A stretch of DNA of 64,000 bases from Caldilineaceae bacterium (GTDB lineage Bacteria > Chloroflexota > Anaerolineae > Caldilineales > Caldilineaceae): contig JAJDXQ010000038.1 in the NCBI GenBank assembly GCA_022823185.1, positions 1-64,000 on the forward strand, given 5' to 3'. The stretch's first letter is position 1. Every line of letters begins with the position of its first letter. Below are positions 61,641 through 64,000 of the stretch, piece by piece. The position numbers were made by a program, and so were the translations under genes. Under the pieces are notes generated by a model. That model had not been told where the DNA came from. It searched no databases and saw only the letters and a list, made by a program, of their open reading frames with translations.

Positions 61641-62972
61641 TTAGGCAAAAATCTCGTCGATACGCTCCACGATCAGTTTCACGCCTTCCTCCAGGCCGAT
61701 TTCGCCGGTAACCCAAATCTGCTCCCAAATAGGAGTGAAGACCTCCGAGTTGACCTTCTCATTTTCCTGGAAAGAAGGATTCAGTCGCGTATAGTCCATA
61801 ATCCGGGAGAATGCCGCCACGTCATAGCCGGCCTCCGCGCCCATCGATTCAACGTCCCAAGCGTCACCGGCCACGCTCCGCCGTGCAGGCTGCAGGCCGA
61901 CGATGCTCAATGCCATTACCTTCTCAGCCTCTGGCGAGGTCAGGAATTCCACCAACTGGACCGATGCGTCGGGCTCTTCCGTCTTCTTGGCAATGACGTA
62001 GCCGTTGCAGAAGGTGAGGCCCGCCTTTACCCCATCGGGCGCCGTAGGAAGATCTGTGAAGTCCCAGGCAAAGTCGTTCTCCCGAATGTAGTTGGTGACT
62101 GTCCAGCTGTGAGACTCTGTGAACGCCACTTTACCGCTTGAAAAAACGTTCCACCAGCCCATCTCAGGAATTGAGCCGGCAACCGGCGCCACCGGACTAT
62201 CACCGTAAATCTGATCGTGGTTGAACTTGAGACCCGCCAAAGCCTCTTCGCTGTCCAGCAGGCATTGCGTACCGAAGATCTCGCCGTTCATCCACTCCCC
62301 GCCATTCATCCAGACGTAGTGTTGAATATACCCCTGGGCCACGTAGTTTCCCCACTGGACGATGTTACCACTGTCATCGCGCTTGGTCGTTGCCTCGTAT
62401 GCCGCTTGGTAGTCGTCCCAGGTCCAGGTTCCATCGGGATGTTCCACCCCGGCCTCATCCAGGATATCCTTGTTGTAGGCCATCACCACCGTCGATACAT
62501 ACTTGGGGATTCCGAACAACTGTCCGTCCAAGAGATGGGCCTTGACCAGGGCGGGATAGAAGTCCTCCAGGTATGCGCTGTCGAAGTAATCGTCAAGCTG
62601 CAGCAGTTGGCCCTTCTGCAGCAGGTTATAGTTGATGTTGTCCCAAACAAACATGACGTCGGGTGAATCTCCGGCAACCGCCTGTGTATACAGTTTGTCT
62701 GCGTAGTCTGGCGACTCTGCATTCTCAAAAGTAACGCTGATGCCGGGATTCTCTTCCTCAAAACTGGGTATGATTTCGTCCGTCCAAAATGCGATTCCCT
62801 CCGGACCGACCCAACTTCCCTCCGCCAGTCTGATCTCGATAGGCTCCTCGGCCATTGAGGCCCCCGAATCATCGGGGGTAACCGTCGGGGCAACGCAAGC
62901 CGCGAGCAGACCGCCGCCTGCCGTCGTTACCGACAGGCGCAAGAAATCGCGTCGGTTCATTCGATTCGCCAT
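61641..62972 (-). CDS. Tat-exported solute-binding lipoprotein, family 1 (sugar type)
   Basis: The start is the ATG at 62972 with AGGAGG five to six bases upstream; an upstream extension of the frame is not protein-like. The 443-residue protein has a Tat motif N6-R-R-D-F-L and a lipobox LLAAC with C26. The sugar-binding core includes DVMFVWDNINYNLLQKGQLLQLDDY and WMNGGEWMNGEIFG. The C-terminal 228 residues align without gaps with the partial protein upstream at 63314, so these are tandem duplicates. Confidence 0.94.
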   Translation of the reverse strand: MANRMNRRDFLRLSVTTAGGGLLAACVAPTVTPDDSGASMAEEPIEIRLAEGSWVGPEGIAFWTDEIIPSFEEENPGISVTFENAESPDYADKLYTQAVAGDSPDVMFVWDNINYNLLQKGQLLQLDDYFDSAYLEDFYPALVKAHLLDGQLFGIPKYVSTVVMAYNKDILDEAGVEHPDGTWTWDDYQAAYEATTKRDDSGNIVQWGNYVAQGYIQHYVWMNGGEWMNGEIFGTQCLLDSEEALAGLKFNHDQIYGDSPVAPVAGSIPEMGWWNVFSSGKVAFTESHSWTVTNYIRENDFAWDFTDLPTAPDGVKAGLTFCNGYVIAKKTEEPDASVQLVEFLTSPEAEKVMALSIVGLQPARRSVAGDAWDVESMGAEAGYDVAAFSRIMDYTRLNPSFQENEKVNSEVFTPIWEQIWVTGEIGLEEGVKLIVERIDEIFA

Positions 62973-63085
62973 GGTTCCTCCTGATTCTAGTGTAGGACAA
63001 ACTTTCGCCGGTTGCGATGCGATCCCTTTTTGGCCCCCGCCATCATATGGCGCCGCTACAGGGCAGCTCTCGAACCTGTGCAGCT

Positions 63086-63137
63086 TCCTCACCCCTCCAG
63101 GAGAGGGATCGGAGCGGTGAGGAAATTCGCTCACCGC
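63086..63137 (-). promoter_or_regulatory. Overlapping, mutually exclusive inverted repeats
   Basis: GCGGTGAG (63114-63121) can pair with CTCACCGC (63130-63137; 8-base loop), and the overlapping GGTGAGGA (63116-63123) can pair with TCCTCACC (63086-63093). The two stems share bases 63116-63121, so only one can form at a time. The site lies between two binding-protein genes and might act as an attenuator. Its CTCACCCCTCCAG (63088-63100) also occurs in the hairpin at 11789-11827. Confidence 0.5.
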
Positions 63138-63183
63138 TTCCGAAGGGAATCACGCCGCCATCCTTCAGGCCAGGCCTGCGCGC

Positions 63184-63196
63184 TTCACGTCGTGAA
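63184..63196. promoter_or_regulatory. Palindrome TTCACGTCGTGAA, possible operator
   Basis: A perfect 6-base inverted repeat (TTCACG/CGTGAA) flanks one central T. It lies upstream of the binding-protein gene at 61641-62972. The form would suit a dimeric regulator, but no regulator gene is present in the window and no promoter was located beside it. Confidence 0.3.
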
Positions 63197-63313
63197 TCTG
63201 TCCAACACAACGCGACAGGATTTCGCCGGCCCGGCGCCAAATTGTTCGAGTCGTGACTGGAACCTTGTGCTCGAGAAACGATCCTCTCTTCGTTCCTACT
63301 ATCTACCTGGCTT

Positions 63314-64000
63314 TCAAGCGAAGATCTCGTCAATGCGCTGCACGATCAGATTGACACCTTCTTCCAGGCCGATTTCATTCGTAATCCAGATCTGGTCCCA
63401 GATCGGGCTGAAGACCTCCGAATTCACCTTCTCATTCTCCTGGAAGGCAGGATCAAGGCGGGCATCATCCATAATGCGAGAAAACGCTGCCACATCATAG
63501 CCGGCCTGCGCGCCCATCGAATCTACGTCCCATACCTCGCCGGCAACACTGCGTCGCGTCGGCTGCAGCCCCACAATGCTCAGCGCCATTGACTTCTGCG
63601 CTTCCGGCCCTGTGAGGAACCGGACCATTGCTACCGCTGCGTCCGGCTCCTGAGTCGCCCTGGCGACGCCATAGCCGTCGGCGAAGGTCAACCCCGCCTT
63701 CCCGCCGTCCGGAGAGACCGGCAGATCGGTGAAATCCCAATTGAAGTCGTTCTCACGCACATAGTTGGTTACGGTCCAACTGTGCGATTCAGCAAAGGCG
63801 ATCTTCCCTGTTGAAAAAATGTTGTGCCATCCGACTTCTGGAACTGAACCCGCAACAGGAGCCACCTGGTTGTCGCCATAGATGAGGTCGTAGTTGTACC
63901 TCAGTGCCGCGATCGCCTCCTCACCGTCCAGGAGACACTTGGTGCCAAAGAGAGGAGCATTCATCCACTCGCCGCCGTTCATCCAGACGTAATGTTCCAT
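63314..64000 (-). CDS. Solute-binding protein, family 1, partial (cut by window edge)
   Basis: Only the C-terminal 228 residues are present; the N-terminus lies beyond the right edge. It aligns gap-free with the protein at 61641-62972 and shares long identical stretches such as SHSWTVTNY and GYDVAAFSRIMD. It is a tandem paralogue of the sugar-binding lipoprotein. The complete protein would be expected to have a Tat-type lipoprotein leader like its neighbour. Confidence 0.92.
   Translation of the reverse strand: MEHYVWMNGGEWMNAPLFGTKCLLDGEEAIAALRYNYDLIYGDNQVAPVAGSVPEVGWHNIFSTGKIAFAESHSWTVTNYVRENDFNWDFTDLPVSPDGGKAGLTFADGYGVARATQEPDAAVAMVRFLTGPEAQKSMALSIVGLQPTRRSVAGEVWDVDSMGAQAGYDVAAFSRIMDDARLDPAFQENEKVNSEVFSPIWDQIWITNEIGLEEGVNLIVQRIDEIFA

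Larger units (their letters stand above)
62973..63313. other. Intergenic region between paralogous binding-protein genes
   Basis: This 341-base stretch holds no gene. It contains overlapping inverted repeats (63086-63137) and a perfect 13-base palindrome (63184-63196). No good minus-strand promoter was found. Confidence 0.65.

Overview
The window is GC-rich accessory DNA from a heterotrophic bacterium. I infer a Chloroflexota (Anaerolineae/Caldilineales-like) organism, possibly a marine or sponge-associated one. The grounds are lipoprotein leaders of the form C-V/A-A-P-A-A-P-A on the solute-binding proteins, Tat-exported lipoprotein solute-binding proteins, and a mix of sulfatases, phytanoyl-CoA dioxygenase-like oxygenases, LLM flavin enzymes, class III and class V aminotransferases and HpaI-type aldolases. 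This placement rests on gene content and style, not on a marker gene. I found no rRNA, tRNA, CRISPR array, transposase, phage gene or recognisable transcriptional regulator.

Layout. 1-719 is non-coding and rich in G-tract repeats. 720-2533 (+) holds a nuclease-fold-like unknown and a Gfo/Idh/MocA protein lacking the usual lysine. 2563-26923 is one long minus-strand block. From its 5' end it contains a complete oligopeptide-type ABC importer (binding protein, two permeases, two ATPases), a sialidase-like propeller, an LLM monooxygenase, a ThDP enzyme, a zinc-ribbon membrane protein, an HpaI aldolase, a class V aminotransferase, a second oligopeptide-type importer without ATPases, another class V aminotransferase, an alpha-toroid protein, two sulfatases and an F420-type LLM enzyme. 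From a divergent intergenic region (26924-27320), a plus-strand catabolic run (27321-37420) encodes a sialidase-like protein, HpaI aldolase, MDR dehydrogenase, class III aminotransferase, amidohydrolase, a double ferritin-like protein, two aldo/keto reductases and a Gfo/Idh/MocA dehydrogenase.

37477-44479 (-) is a sugar-type (CUT1) ABC operon with a small secreted Ig-like protein, a PhyH oxygenase, a TolB-like propeller and an AAC(3)-like acyltransferase. 44860-56648 (-) carries two paralogous aldo/keto reductases, a ThuA protein, a GH5-like enzyme, a DUF4380 protein, two PhyH proteins, a class III aminotransferase, an AGE epimerase and a two-domain alpha/beta hydrolase. A DUF4058 gene (+) and a decayed beta-sandwich fragment follow. 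58131-64000 (-) is a second CUT1 operon with a GH-J-like glycosidase and two paralogous binding proteins, the last cut by the window edge.

The genes suggest import and stepwise dismantling of decorated glycans and amino or sulfated sugar derivatives: desulfation, glycoside cleavage, oxidation or epimerisation, transamination and aldol cleavage. Substrates cannot be read from the sequence. The most notable structural signals are inverted repeats placed just 3' of each of the four complete binding-protein genes, a tandem diiron ferritin-like protein inside a sugar operon, and several enzymes whose canonical catalytic residue is replaced.
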